From Girardinichthys multiradiatus (taxonomy: Eukaryota; Chordata; Actinopteri; Cyprinodontiformes; Goodeidae): a stretch of 64,000 nt of DNA. Made by a program: the position numbers and the translations under genes. Positions within the stretch are counted from its first letter, which is position 1; each line of letters opens with the position of its first letter. The notes beneath the pieces are model-generated. The model searched no databases. It had not been told where the DNA came from and saw only the letters and a list, made by a program, of their open reading frames with translations. This document shows positions 33,412 to 48,400 of the stretch, piece after piece. The stretch spans positions 40,920,914-40,984,913 of the forward strand of contig NC_061794.1 in the NCBI RefSeq assembly GCF_021462225.1, read 5' to 3'.

Positions 33412-36400
33412 ATGGAGCAGCAGGCCTGGATTCTGAGGAGCATCCTGTCCCAGCTGGAGAGTCAGGTGGATGAGGGGGCACCAAATGGTATTGCTGACGA
33501 GTTTGCGGTAAGTCAGCTGGAACAGTTCATGCATTAAATTTCTGTTCAAAGACAGAAATCTATGATGACTTCCTCTGTTTTACCTTTGACTTCCTGATGG
33601 AACTAAGTACAGAATTAAAATGTCCTATTATTGAGTGAACAGACAAAATATAAATTAAAATGAAAGCATATAGTCTTTAACATTTCTAAACTGTCATGTT
33701 CACCAAAAACACCAACAGTTTCCTTGGTACTTTAATGCTTCCTCTTTGTGATAACGCTGGTCACAGAATCGACATCAGTGAGGAAAGCACTGTTGATAAA
33801 CGCAGCTATCCCTCACAAGTAACAAAAACAAACATCTGTAGTAAGCAGACATCCATGCACAAAGATTTCTTCAAATGTTTCGGACCCCATGTTTGACCTC
33901 ATGTGTGGCATGCTGCCGTGATGATTGACAAAGCCTCAAGACAGCATCGTGTTTTTCACGTGCTGCCCCTCTGCTGTCACAATAACCCCACTCTGACAGG
34001 AGGTCCCTGTTGTATCACTTCCTTAAAGGACAAAAAGGACTGTTGTTATAGTCACAGCCAGTCTCCAAGTCTTGCAACATACTTGTAAACTATCTGCACA
34101 GGCCTCCAAACAAAAGGAGCGGTGTCTCAGAAAGTCCCGTCAGCATGGATGCGCCTTAATCCCAAGTCTCCTTCATTTTAGGATGGACATCTGGGGTGCA
34201 TTACATAAAAACTGACTTCATTCCTCTGCTCTTTATACTTCTCTCACTCTTTTTGGGTATAACATGTTTTTGTCAGTTTTAAATATTTGCTTATTTAGAC
34301 ATTTGTTGTCAACTTGTTCATATAAAGGTTGAAAAAAGGCAATAAAATACAGAAAATTGTATTCTCTTCAACAATAGGAGTTCAAATATAACACTAAGGG
34401 CATCCAACCTGTGAGTAGTTAGGTTTAGCTATGGAGAAGCTAAAAATTGGCCAGTGAGCATATGTTACCTTGCAAGTGCCATGTTAGACCTTTTTGCCTT
34501 CAGAATTGTGTTTTTTCTTTCTATCCATGATGCCCATTTTCTGTTTCACCACATCCCAAAGTCCTTTTTGGGTTGAGATCTGGAGACGGTGAAAGCTATT
34601 GGAGTACAGAGAATTCACTGTTCCAGTTTAAGATGATTTGAGCTTTGGGACATGGTGACCTCTTTAGCTGGAAGTAACCATAGGATGATGGATACATAGA
34701 GGCATGAACATGGTCAGCAACAATATAGGCTTTCATGTTCAAATTAAGCTCTATCAGTACTGAGGGACCCAAAGTATATCAAGAAACCATTCACCACACC
34801 ATTATACCACCACCACCGGCCTGCGCTAGTAATACAGGGCAGAATGGATCCATGATTTTGTTCATGCAAGTTTCTGACACAACCATCTCAGTGTTTCAGC
34901 TGAAATTCAAAATCAGTGGACTAGGCAACATTGCAAATTGTTACTGTTCAATTTGGGTGAGCCTGTGCAAATCAGAGCTTCAATCTCCTGCTTTTAGCTG
35001 GCAGGATTGGTACCCAGTGTGGTCTTCTGCTGCCATAACCCATATGTTACAAAGTTCAACGTTCTGAGCAATCGGAGATATGTTCTGCATACCATGGTTG
35101 TAACTACTGGTTATTTGGGCTATTTTGACAATCATCTTGAACAAAATCTGCTCATTCTCTTTTGAAATCAACAAGGCATGTTTATTAACACAACTGCTGC
35201 TCACTTAATGTTATAATTTTTCACACCATTCTCTGCAAACCTGAGAGAAGGTTGTGGGAGAAAACTGAGTGGATCAGAAGTTTCTGAAATACTCAGAACC
35301 ACGTTGTTGGCACAAACAACCACGCCATGTTCAAAGTCATTAACATTTCCTTTCTTGCTCATTCTGATGTTACGTTCAAACTTGAGCAAGCCATCTTCGC
35401 CACACCTAGACACCCAAATGCATTGAGTTGAATGTGAGGCTGAGTCCTGTGTTAGAAACAGGTGTACCTAAAAAAGGGGCCAGTGGCCTACAACAAAGGT
35501 ACAGGAAAGAATCAGTTACATCTGTCTTGGTAGCTGTTCATATTTTCTGAACATGCTTGTGAGTCGAACTGATATGTTTCCATGCAAACTGCTATAGTAA
35601 CCACACATGTTAAAACAAATTACAAGTGAATTAGTTCATGTTAATGGTTCACCATTTGCAAGTTTTTTAACTGCCAAAAGAAAGTGCTCCATGTTCCATT
35701 TTTTATCAACACCATGTCTGCAAGAGGTGAATAATTCTGGATAGACGAATTGGAGGAATTAGAATATCTTCTGCGTTATTGTGGTGCATTTGCGTTCTTT
35801 TCTCTCAGCCAGCTCAGTTTCTTTGTCTATGCACAGTTATGCTGTATTTTAATATGGCTGAAAGACCAGTCCATCTGCTCCCCTTCACATTTTCTGCTTT
35901 TGTCATTAGATTATGATGTTGTCTCACACCTATAATTAGGTGTAAAAGTATCAGTCACATCTGAAAGTGAAACATAAAGTCCTGTCACGCCCTGTGTATC
36001 ATTTATGATGCACCCCTGTTTTGACACCTGACCATCTGGGGCTAAAAGTATAATGCTTTATACACTCACCGGCCACTTTAGTAGGTACACCTGTCCAACT
36101 GCTTGTTAATGGAAATTTCTAATCTGCCAATCACATGGCAGCAACTCAATGCATTTAGGCATGTAGACATGCTCAAAACTATGTGCTGCAGTTCAAACCG
36201 AGTATCAGAATGGGAAGGAAAGTTGATTTAAGTGACTTTGAACGTGGCATGGTTGTTGGTGCCAGACGGGCTGGTCTGAGTATTTCAGAAATTGCTGATC
36301 TACTGGGATTTTCACGCACTACCATCTCTAGGGTTTACAAAGAATGGTCCGAAAAAGAGAAAATATCCAGTGAGCGGCAGTTCTGTGGGTGCAAATGCCT

Positions 36401-39400
36401 TGTTGATGCCAGAGGTCAGAGGAGAATGGCCACACTGGTTTGAGCTGATAGAAAGGCAACAGTAACTCAAAAACCTTGAGGCGATGGGCTACAGCAGCAG
36501 AAGACCACACCGGGTGCCAGTCCTGTCAGCTAAGAACAGGAAACTGAGGCTACAATTCACACAGGCTCACCAAAATTGGACAATAGAAGATTGGAAAAAC
36601 GTTGCCTGGTCTGATGAGTCTTGATTTCTGCTGCGACATTCGGATGATAGGTTCAGAATTTGGCGTCAACAACATGAAAGCATGGATCCATCCTGCCTTG
36701 TATCAACGGTTCAGGCTGGTGCTGGTGGTGTAATGGTGTGGGGGATATTTTCCTGGCACACTTTGGGCCCCTTAGTACCAATTGAGCATCGTGTCAACGC
36801 CACAGTCTACCTGAGTATTGTTGCTGACCATGTCCATCCCTTTATGACCACAGTGTACCCATCTTCTGATGGTTACATCCAGCAGGACAACAAGCCATGT
36901 CATAAAGCACAAATCACCTCAGACTGGTTTCTTGAACATGACAATGAGTTTACTGTAGTCAAATGGTCTCCACAGTCACCAGATCTCAATCCAATAGAGC
37001 ACCTTTGGGATGTGGTGGAACGGGAGATTTGCATCATGGATGCAGCTGACAAATCTGCAGCATCTGTGTGATGCTATCATGTCAATATGGACCAAACTCT
37101 CTGAGGAATGTTTCCAGTACCTTGTTGAATCTATGCCACAAAGGATCAAGACAGTTCTGAAGGCAAAAATGGGTCCAACCCGGTACTAGCGAGGTGTACC
37201 TAATAAAGTGGCCGGTGAGTGTATATGCTCCACCGAACAGACAAATAATTATTACTTAAATTAATTAGAAAATTAGTTGGACAATCATTCTGTTGCAGCT
37301 ACTTGAAGGATTTGGCATAGAGCATTATTTACTGAGGACATTTTATCTTTGCATGCCATTGAGACACAAGGCAGATGTACAATAGGGTTACAAGCTTCAT
37401 ACTTAATCATTATTGCTTGGTCTACATTGATATTGTGATTGTGTTGCACCTAATTCACTCACCAAAGACAATCTTTTTTTTTCCTGACATCAATAAAAAT
37501 GTCTTCCTCACCAAACTTTGTGCAGGGCAGCCCAAAAAGGCTTAGGTTAACCTCTTAGGTTAACCAGGTTAAAAAAGCAGAAGTAATGTTCTGACAACAC
37601 ATCACCAGAAACATGATAACTTTATAATTTCTTCTTTCTCATTCTTGACACATGTGACTCAATACACACAGCTAAATTCATTAAAACCCTCCATTTTATT
37701 CATGCTGACAATGGTTTTATACAGAGCAGTTGCTGAGGAGCTATGCTAATGTTAGTGTGTTTACTCTTTAATCTTTTAATATAACTCTTTGATAATTTAG
37801 CTCTTAATATATTTCAGTGTTGCTCCAATTTATTGTGTGTAAACATACTTACAGAAAAGTTGTTCTCCTGCTTCATTAACAGGCTTTGCTTTGAATAATG
37901 TTACATTTTATGACGAGTGTGTCAGATGCTCTCTGTACTGTTCAGTGGTCCTCTGCAAAGCAGAAAGATACCAGTGAGATATGGTTGTGCTTAGGATGGT
38001 TGCTGGAACCAATCTTCTAGAAAGGGGCTGGTTCTTTTTCAGTCTGAAGCCCTCCTATGACATGCAAGTGCTATGAGTCTGGCTCAGTGCAGATCTTTGC
38101 CCTGGTGACTGAGAGGGTTGTTTCTCATACAGAAGGTATCTGCCAATTACAGTAACATTACAAAAAGTTCTTTTTGTTTCTGTATTTCATGCACAAATAT
38201 GACAAAAATCACCATTGGCACATTTTAGTTAAACTGCCCGGACATGCATTATTGTTCATTTTCGTATAGTTGATGGTTTCTCTGTAAATCCTCAGTGTTG
38301 TAGAATGTAACATAATGTGGCCAATTTATTGTTTTAAAGAGGGCAAAATCATGTATGAATATGAGAAAGCTTCAAAGTCTCAGTTTTACAATTTTATCAC
38401 AAATAGTAAGTCTTAGACATCAAGACATAACAAAGTTTGGTGGTGAAAATCAGGGAGTGGCTTAGAGACACGTACAAAACTTGCAATTGAATACATTTTG
38501 TTGCAACATCTAAAACACTGAATAAAGATCTAAGGAATATTATTGCAGACTATGCAAGTTTATCAATTATTAGTAAAATAACATTATTCAAACTAAAAAC
38601 ACTGTTATTGCCAATATATTGTATTTTTCATACGTAACTTCATTTAAGCCCTCCAAGACAAAAGAAGCCTCGAGCTGCAGTTTAGAGATCTTTGTAATGT
38701 AACTCTGGTTCATGGTGTTGTTTGTTCCAATGCAGTTATAAATAGTGATAAAAAGCCTAGCGACATTTTATATTGTCACAAGTAATGAAAGCATTGTAGT
38801 CAAGATGCATGTAGTAAAAACACTTTTGTTTTTCAGAGACTGAAAACCCAGTCAACAAAGTATCGCATTGAAAAGATCTTCACCACCAAGGCAGCAGATA
38901 AGCAAGAAAACATCAAGAAGAACCGATACAAGGACATCGTTCCCTGTAAGTCTGGCTCAGTGCAGACCTGTGCATACAGCTATATGTACCATGTCACGAT
39001 GATCATCTAGGCTTTATTACAGTGAGTCTGTCTGAGTCTCGTGATACAAGCACTCTAAAAACATCGATATGAAGTTGATAAAAAATGCATCAGCCTGCAT
39101 GGTTTTGAAAGTCAGGAAATGCTGAGAACTAATTTTATTATTAGATTAAAATAGTGTTGCAGAATACATAAATTATTAACACATAAAAAATAATGTTGAG
39201 AAATACTATATCTCACTGAGGTATCTAAAAGTGGTACAACAGCAAACGTAAAAGATTACAAAAGCCTAACAACAGCACCCTTTTCAAGCTAATCAAAACA
39301 CCCTTTGACTGTGTTGAAATATTTGAGAAAACTGACACAACAGTTACACAATGACCTGCAAACATGTTTCAATTTGAAGGTTTTCATTATGTTGCTGTTT

Positions 39401-42400
39401 TACACAGTATGGGCAGGGTTAGGTTTTAATACAAGTGCAAGATTTTAGTCCTGTGGAAAAGTTATTGCCTTCTTATACATTTCTTCTGTTTTTGTTTTTC
39501 TGACACAAGCAAATTGTAATATCCATGCCACATCATCCCCATTTTCCAGGAACTAGAGTATATCCTGCGAGGGAGGTAGTACTTGTTCAGTAGTGGTTCA
39601 TGTTCCAAGGCAAAAATAAAAAGACCAACACTGCCTGTGCATCATTAACAGCTGCTGCTGCGTGTGTGTGTTTAATGTGCCTTAGACTCGTCTTTCAGCC
39701 ATTATTTAAGAAACTATAAATCTCACAAACGTCCTCTCACTTTAAGGGTTTTTAATACAGTTCTACAGTGCAAATACTGTGAAATGATGATTGGCAGCTG
39801 CTCCTCTCTGCCTCTACAAAATCTAATTAATATTCGTCATTGCTACACCTGTATTAAATCTGACCCTCATAAATGATATTTATGAGGGTCAAAAAGAACT
39901 AATGTGCCACTATGTAGCTGGACATTAAACTAAGCTCTCTCAAACATTTAGTTAAAACCTGTAAAATGTTGAGTAATGAGGGGGAGATTTTCACATAGGT
40001 TTGTGTAGCTTTTTTTCCTTTAATAACTGAAGTCACGATTCATCATTAAATTAGTCGTTTTATATTTACTCAGGTTATCTTTAATTTTGAAATTACTCTA
40101 ATGATCTGAAACATTTAAATGTGACCAAAACGGAGACACATCTTTTCACGGCACATAAAGTAATATCTCTGAGACGAAATGTGTTATGGGCAAAGACTGA
40201 AGCAGCAGAAGAAAACAAAATCAGCTGTGAAAATGTCATTAGACAAAAGGGATATTTGTCCATTAGAGGGCTTTACCAGCACATGATGCAGTTTTATTGA
40301 GTTTGCATTGTTGGTTTTTATGTATAGCATGAAGCTGCCTGACACAGGGTGAACTCTTTGCAGCGTGGCATTTGTGGCTGCCTTGGTTCCAACATTCAGC
40401 CACTTTAAATTTTGCATAGTTAAGTGCTGATAGTGTTGTCTGTTGGGTTTATGAGTTATCCTCTGTTTCCACTGACTGTCATACGTTCCACGACTGCATG
40501 CAATATTTTACTCAAATGACATAGGACCTCTGTAGTCTGATCCAGATGTCATAGTTGCTTTCAAATCAAATGTTTTAAAAACCTTTCACTGGGTTTCTAC
40601 CAAACTACTTCCACTCTGGGCGCTTAACAATGCCTACCTGTTTTTGTCAGTTCCTTTCAACTACTGGATATCTATTGACATCTTTTTATAAAGGTTTTTT
40701 TTTTTAAGGTCAAACACACCTTGTTTTCATTTAGCCCACAAAAATACGTTGAAAATGTAACTTTTTTAGATGCATACGTCCTGTCCAAAGATGGTCTAAA
40801 CAAAGACATTATGGTCAAGGCATGGTTTGCTCATGTGATCAACCCCAGCTACTTTCAAACCACATTTAGACATCTTTCGACGTCTTTATCTGGAGGTCTT
40901 TTCACCTTTCACTTTTCCATCATATGTTCACATTGTTTAGACAGAAGGCAATGGTGTCTTGTGCTGAGTTCTTCAACCAGAACATGAAAAGTTTATGCAG
41001 TTAATGAGGCTTCACATAACTGGCACTTGACCACACATTCCTCTTCTTTCAGTTGACCACACTAGAGTAAAACTCTCTTTCACGACATCCAAAAAAGACA
41101 CCGACTACATCAATGCCAGTTTTATCAAGGTAAATTCACCCTCTTTTCTTGAGAAAGAAATCTGTTGATCATTTTGGTGTAATAAGCAGTAACACTGCTA
41201 ATAATACCTATAACTGTAATGGTGTAAGCAACAACATCCTTTGACTGTGTTTTGGTTACAGGGAGTTTCAGGGTCCAGGGCCTATATTGCTACTCAGGGT
41301 CCACTATCACACACACTGGTGGACTTCTTAAGGATGATTTGGGAATATAACGTAAAGGTTGGTTTGCCTGTCACTTGCTGTGTTGATCAAAAAGTTGTTT
41401 TTCTTATAATCCTGTTGAACTCCTTTTGTTCTTCATTCTTCAGGTTATTGTCATGTCGTGTCGAGAATTTGAAATGGGAAAGGTAACAATGCCTTTCACA
41501 GGGCATAAATTAGCTTTATATCTACATTTTTATATGAATTTAAATAAAAAAAGGAAATATTTCTTTCTTTATTTCTTTCTTTCTTGCTTGCTTTCTTCTT
41601 AGAAAAAGTGTGAAGTGTACTGGCCACAAAAACAAGACGATGCGTTTGTCTGTGAAGCTTTTACTGTTCACTGCGTGAGTAATTTTTGCCTCAGAGTCAC
41701 ACTTCCTGCTCAGACAGTCCTATAACTGTTTTAAAACATGGTCACATTCCAGTTTTCCAGTTATCCACAGCTGATACCCACAGCACATCATGGAATGCCT
41801 GTTTGAACAACATCAAAACAACATGAAAGAAATTACTTTTTTTACTTTTGAAGCGTAATATATTTTGTTTTAGTAATCTTAATCATTAAACATATGAAAA
41901 TATGATTTTTTTTTTACTTTTTGCCAGGATTCTGAGGAGATTAAAGGGGACTATCTGGCAAGGACGTTAAGGTTGACTTATCGCAATGTAAGCATCAACT
42001 TTGAAAGTAACTGTCAGTACATTTTACCTGAGACAATCAAGAGATAAGGAACTGCTTTGTTGACAGCTCCAAAGACTAAAAACATAGACTGTAATTTGAA
42101 AGTAGTTTTTGTTGTATCTTGTTAGAAGCCTCACTGATTAATGTAAATGTTAAGTTTTCAAACAGCACATTTGACATAAGACAGAAATGTCAATTTGTCA
42201 ATTTTTTAGTGTAGCCGCACTTTGAAACAGCTGCACTACTTCAACTGGCCGGATCATGGAGTACCAGACACCATCCCGCCCATTCTGGACATGTTGCATG
42301 AGATGCGCTGTTATCAGGCGCATGATGACATCCCCATATGCATCCACTGCAGGTCAGAACTTTTTACAGAACCCACTGTCTGATAAAGAGACTGTTTCTT

Positions 42401-45400
42401 TAAGCAAATGTTTATTTTTTCATTAATAAAAAGGTTTGAAATATATTTTTGACAGTGCCAACATTAATTGTTCCCTGCATTCTTCAGCTTTTCTGTGCTT
42501 CTGAAAAAATGGCCCATCTAGCTTATCAGCTAAACCAATGAAGAAGTAGTAATGTTAAGACACAGGCAAGCCGTTGGACCATAGCAAATCTGAACAAAGA
42601 ATGTTTTGTTTCTCTATGTTCTCTCAACTTCTAAATCGCATGATGCATTATTAGACTGACAAATGTATTACTTTCATGTTTACAAAAAAGAAAAAGAAAT
42701 GTAAACTGGTCCCACGTTTTCACTATTAGTAAACATGTGTCAGTCTACTTGTTGGACCACAGGGCTACATACTTAGACCACTTATTTTCTCATTATGAAT
42801 CTAAAGCTACCCAACTTACAACAACATGGAGGGGAACATTAATAGCTATGCAGAAAACTCACAATGTTCTCACCACTCAGCAAAACTCAATAATGAATAA
42901 CTTATTAACATACATAGGGCTGTTACAAATGTCAGGTAGAACAATAAAGCTCTATATATACCTTGCAGAACATGGGCCTTGATAAAAATTAAGCTTGAAG
43001 CCTCATAAATATAATCTTAATTTTAAGATGCTTTCAAGCTGTTTCTTTATCTTGTCACACATGTTGACAATTATAGAAACATGTCTCATGTGTGTTTAAA
43101 TGTGAAGAAATGAAGCTCATGTTGTGAAACATCAAGTCCTGTCACATGTATGAATTATGCGTGTTGACCAGTTTTGATTTGCCTTTGTTTTATATATTGT
43201 GTAGCCTATGTGTTGGAATGAAGGGTGTACAAATAACTGCTCTGCATGAGGCAAGTTACTTTTTGCTGTAATTTGTTTTTCATCGTTAACATTTCAATGT
43301 TCTATCCACAGTTTATGACGGCTCCAAAGTTGTTAAATAAATATTAGCTAAGTTAATCCAAAATTAGGCCAGACCAAACCTTCATGGCTATGACAACTTC
43401 ATCAGTGCAAAGCATCTACATCACAGAGCATGAAATAGTTACAGCTATTATAAGGTCCTAGCTGTGAAATTTGATTTGAGTACAACTTGCATAAAATTCG
43501 AAGCAGTGGAGCATACAGTATGTGCAGTTCACAAGGCGTCTGAGTTGCAACGATTATGGTAGTAATTTTTTTGCTGTAAATGAGGTGCTACAGTATCAGA
43601 TGCATATAAAGGCAAGGCTGGGGTGTTCATTTATACCTTTAGAGACTTTTATTTTTGTATACCATTAAAATACAATTCAAACATGCAGTAGCATGATGGG
43701 GGTATTAGACTAACATAAACATTCACCTTAGTTGTAGAGAAAAAAATGTACTATTTCCACATTTGTCGACTCTGTTTGGATGTCTATAGGTTGGATTTAC
43801 TGTTATGTTTTATGTCCCTGTCATGTTGCAAAGTCCAGCTCTGCTTCAGCTTTGATTTTTTTTTTTTAGTCTCAATTTTTCCTCAAGCCCCATCTGATAC
43901 ACAGTAGAAAGTATAAAGGATTCTATAATGGTGAAATGGCCAGGCCCTGCTGTAGCAAAGCATATCATACCATGACACTTCCAGGTACATGTTTCACAGC
44001 TGGTATAAGCTTCTTTTCCGTGAATGCTGTCTTTTGGTTGTTGCCAAACATTTCTCCTATTCTGGTCTCCAAATTATTCAGTTTCACACTGGTCCACAGA
44101 ACATTCATCAGGATTTTTTAGTTATTGGCTTTGTTCTTTATGGTAGGTGTTAATTTGGCCTTTAGGTTTTTCTTAGAGGGCAACGGTTTCCTATTTGCAC
44201 ATCTCCCACTGAAACTTGTGCAGCCTTATATTAACAGCAGCAAGAGCCTGTTGTAAGTCAAATAAGGACATTTTAGGGTTTTTGGAGAAACATTTTATAA
44301 TCTTGTGGTGAGGTTACTTACTTCACAGTTAAGCAAAAACAAAATAGATATTTGCAGACTTTTGTCCACATAGTGGAATGGCTGACTTCAAATCCTTAGA
44401 GACGTCTTCAAATCACTTACAGAATCATAAGCTGCTACAATCTTCTCTCTGAAGGCCTAAGACTGGTTTACGGATGGTATTCACCCTAATCTCAACAGTC
44501 ATGAGCACACCAAACTGAATGTCTGGGGTTTAGGCTGGGTGAATCAACTTCAAAAGGCTATGTAACAATGTTCTCATGGGATGCATGTGATGAGACATGC
44601 CTATGTATCATTTTAGATATTTTATGTGAAGATACTGCTTTTTTTTATTAAGGGTGTCCTAACTGTATTAGAACTATACACAGGGCTGTTTTAATGACAG
44701 AAAGAACAATACTTTTAGCTCAAATTGTACAAACTATAAAAAATAAGCTGGACCATAATCTTAACCATCTTAATAGAGTAAATATTGAACAAGTTTCAGC
44801 TTTGACAGAGAGATAGTCAAAATAACTTGAGGAGAGATGCATCTCGTTTATTTCAATCACATTTTCAAAATATTTCATTTTTCATTGCCATTGTTTAGTT
44901 TAGAAATTTAAAAAAAATATTCTGTTTATTGTATGCAAGCATCAGACGTTTGTTGAAGTTTGTTATTCATGCAAGAATTGTACAGTATACAGAAAGTATA
45001 CAGAAAGACTTGTAGGGTATATGCCATCATGTCCTCATGCATAAGGTCTTAGTGGTGTGGTGCCTGCTCTTTCTGTTTATGACAGGAAATGTACGTAGGT
45101 GGTAAACCAACGGCCGACTGCACTTTATAGGCACACATGTTAGCTTTCCTACCGAGTGTTTCCACCACTTGTATTACGGCTGCTTTAACACACATTTTTC
45201 ATGTATTTAAGATTACAAGTTACAACCATTAATAAGGGCTTTAATCATGTTTTATTGAAATGATATGATATGTTTTCTAGAAAGATTCAAGCATTTCTTC
45301 TTGCTGTTGTGGTAAGGGACTAGGAATTTAAAATCAGCACATTCTAAATTTCATATAAATATGCTTTAACATTTACACATTCATTTTGTTTCGTGAAAAT

Positions 45401-48400
45401 GTACCGAGTAGCCCCCTGATAAAAAACAACTGTCTTTTAACAGTAAAGATGTCGCAGAAAAAGTGGTTTGAAAACATGCCACATCCTAACATGGTCTCTA
45501 GTTTTTAAGCTCAACAGATGCCTCTTTGGTAAATCTTCACCACAGCTAACCCTAACCCTAGCTATTCAGATGTAAAACAAATGTGCCTACATCACTATTA
45601 AAAAACTGTTATTAGTTTTATTTCTGCACAGTAAGAAACTGATCTTCACATCAGGAAGCCTAAAACTTAAAGTGTTTATAAGAAGATGAGGGGCTGCAAC
45701 ATCCTCAAAACCCTTTTTAAGTTACAGTTTTCTCTTAACTTTTTTTCTTGCCATTAAACCATAGTTAAGACAGTAAGCTTAAGCCACGAAATTAACTTAC
45801 ATGTAATTCACATGAGAGAAGCTAAATTCAAGGGAATTTACATTATTGTAACATGTATTGGAAGTTATATGCTTTGGTTTTGTGATCCCAGCTCCAAGGT
45901 CTGAAAGCGCACACGGCTCATGATCTTGCCGGATGAACTTGCATGATGAGTATGAGAAAATGATCTATAACAGGTGGTATGACCCAGCTCAACCAGGGAA
46001 AAGAGGAAGTAACATTAAACCAGATGTAGCTGTTTTTTGTTTTCAAATAAAAAGCAATTTATTGTTTTGTCTTTTTATACTTTGACAAAAAGGGAACAAA
46101 AAGGGGGTACTATAACTAATACAAATGACCTTCAAACTAGGTTTATAAAGATAATGTCTAATGAATAAAAACAATCACATGAAAACAAATATGGTCTCTA
46201 ATAACAAAGTTTAAGATGGAGTTTACCAAAACTACATTTTCAAAAGTCTGATTAACCAAAGGAGCTGAAATAAAAATAATTCAGTCACCGATTACAACTA
46301 AACAAACAAAAGATTTCCCCAAGTAAGGCTTCTGAGCCTGCCTTCAGAGGCTCAGCTTTTAAAGTTACACAAAACAGGCCTCTAACTAAACATTTGGTTG
46401 CAACCTAGACCTGGCAACACCAACTAGTGTGAGTTAACATTTGAACAAACAACCCAAGGTTAGATGTTTCCCCAAACACTGAAACAAGGCGAGATGTTCA
46501 GATAAAATCCAAGCCGCCCTTATTAACAGGTGAGCTAAGTTTAAATAGATGGGTTCTCTTCTATGATTGGAGGAGCAGGAGACGAACCAATCAGGTTTCA
46601 AAAAGGATGTCCGTTGGGAGGAGTCAGGAGAAGCCAGCCAATCCAAGACATGTAACTGCACAGCTGGGCCAGCAAATGAACCTGTAACCACACAGTTTTA
46701 TGCAAACAAATGGCCTCGGGCCCTCAGTGTGAATGGCTTAAGATTGCAAACTATCCAGGTCCTGTACCTACAAAACACATCCAAATTATTACCATTCCGC
46801 TCCCATACTTATCAGATATGAGCTCAGATATGAGGTGTTTGGGCTAATCAGCTGTTTTGTTTTATACTCAACATAGTGCTGTGCATAATGGCCACACATC
46901 TCTGCTTCAATCACATGTGTCCAAAGCAGAAATTGTTCCAAAAGTCTTGTGATTCATTGAAATACAGATCTGCAACCCAAAGTTATTTATTAACAGCATG
47001 TTGCCTTTAATAAAAAATGATAGTATAGAATCCATTGTGTATTTTGATACTGTTGAGGTTAGACTTAAATAACTTAAAAACCAGATGATTTTATGTCCTT
47101 GTATGTAAACCAATAGAATTAAGAGAGGGTGTACTTTATTTTCCTTGAAAACAGTTAAAAATAAACATCTTCTCTGATGATGAGGGCCGATGGTGGCAGG
47201 GGTTTGTCTTGTAATCGGTGGGTTGTCGGGTTCGAGCCTCCGCTATGCCTGTCTCAGTCGTTGTGTCCTTGGGCAAGACACTTTCCCTGCCTTGCATACT
47301 GATGGTGGTCAGAGGGGTCAGTGGCGCCTGTTTATGGCAGCCTCACTTCTGTCAGTCTGCCCCAGAGCAGCTGTGGCTACAATGTAGCTTACCACTGTCA
47401 GTGTGTGAATGTGTGTATGAATGGGTGAATGACTGATTGTAGTGTAAAGCGCTTTGGGGTCTCTGGGGACCTGAAAAAGCACTATATAGGTACAGGTCCT
47501 TCTCAAAATATTAGCGTATTGTGATAAAGTTCATTATTTTCCATAATGTAATGATGAAAATTTAACATTCATATATTTTAGATTCATTGCACACTAACTG
47601 AAATATTTCAGGTCTTTTATTGTCTTAATACGGATGATTTTGGCATACAGCTCATGAAAACCCAAAATTCCTATCTCACATAATTAGCATATCATTAAAA
47701 GGGTCTCTAAACGAGCTATGAACCTAATCATCTGAATCAACGAGTTAACTCTAAACACCTGCAAAAGATTCCTGAGGCCTTTAAAACTCCCAGCCAGGTT
47801 CATCACTCAAAACCCCAATCATGGGTAAGACTGCCAACCTGACTGCTGTCCAGAAGGCCACTATTGACACCCTCAAGCAAGAGGGTAAGACACAGAAATA
47901 AATGTCTGAACAAATAGGCTGTTCCCAGAGTGCTGTATCAAGGCACCTCAGTGGGAAGTCTGTGGGAAGGAAAAAGTGTGGCAGAAAACGCTGCACAACA
48001 AGAAGAGGTGACCGGACCCTGAGGAAGATTGTGGAGAAGGGCCAATTCCAGACCTTGGGGGACCTGCGGAAGCAGTGGACTGAGTCTGGAGTAGAAACAT
48101 CCAGAGCCACTGTGCACAGGCGTGTGCAGGAAATGGGCTACAGGTGCCGCATTCCCCAGGTCAAGCCACTTTTGAACCAGAAACAGCGGCAGAAGCGCCT
48201 GACCTGGGCTACAGAGAAGCAGCACTGGACTGTTGCTCAGTTTTTTCGGATGAAAGCAAATTCTGCATGTCATTCGGAAATCAATGTGCCAGAGTCTGGA
48301 GGAAGACTGGGGAGAAGGAAATGCCAAAATGCCAGAAGTCCAGTGTCAAGTACCCACAGTCAGTGATGGTCTGGGGTGCCGTGTCAGCTGCTGGTGTTGG

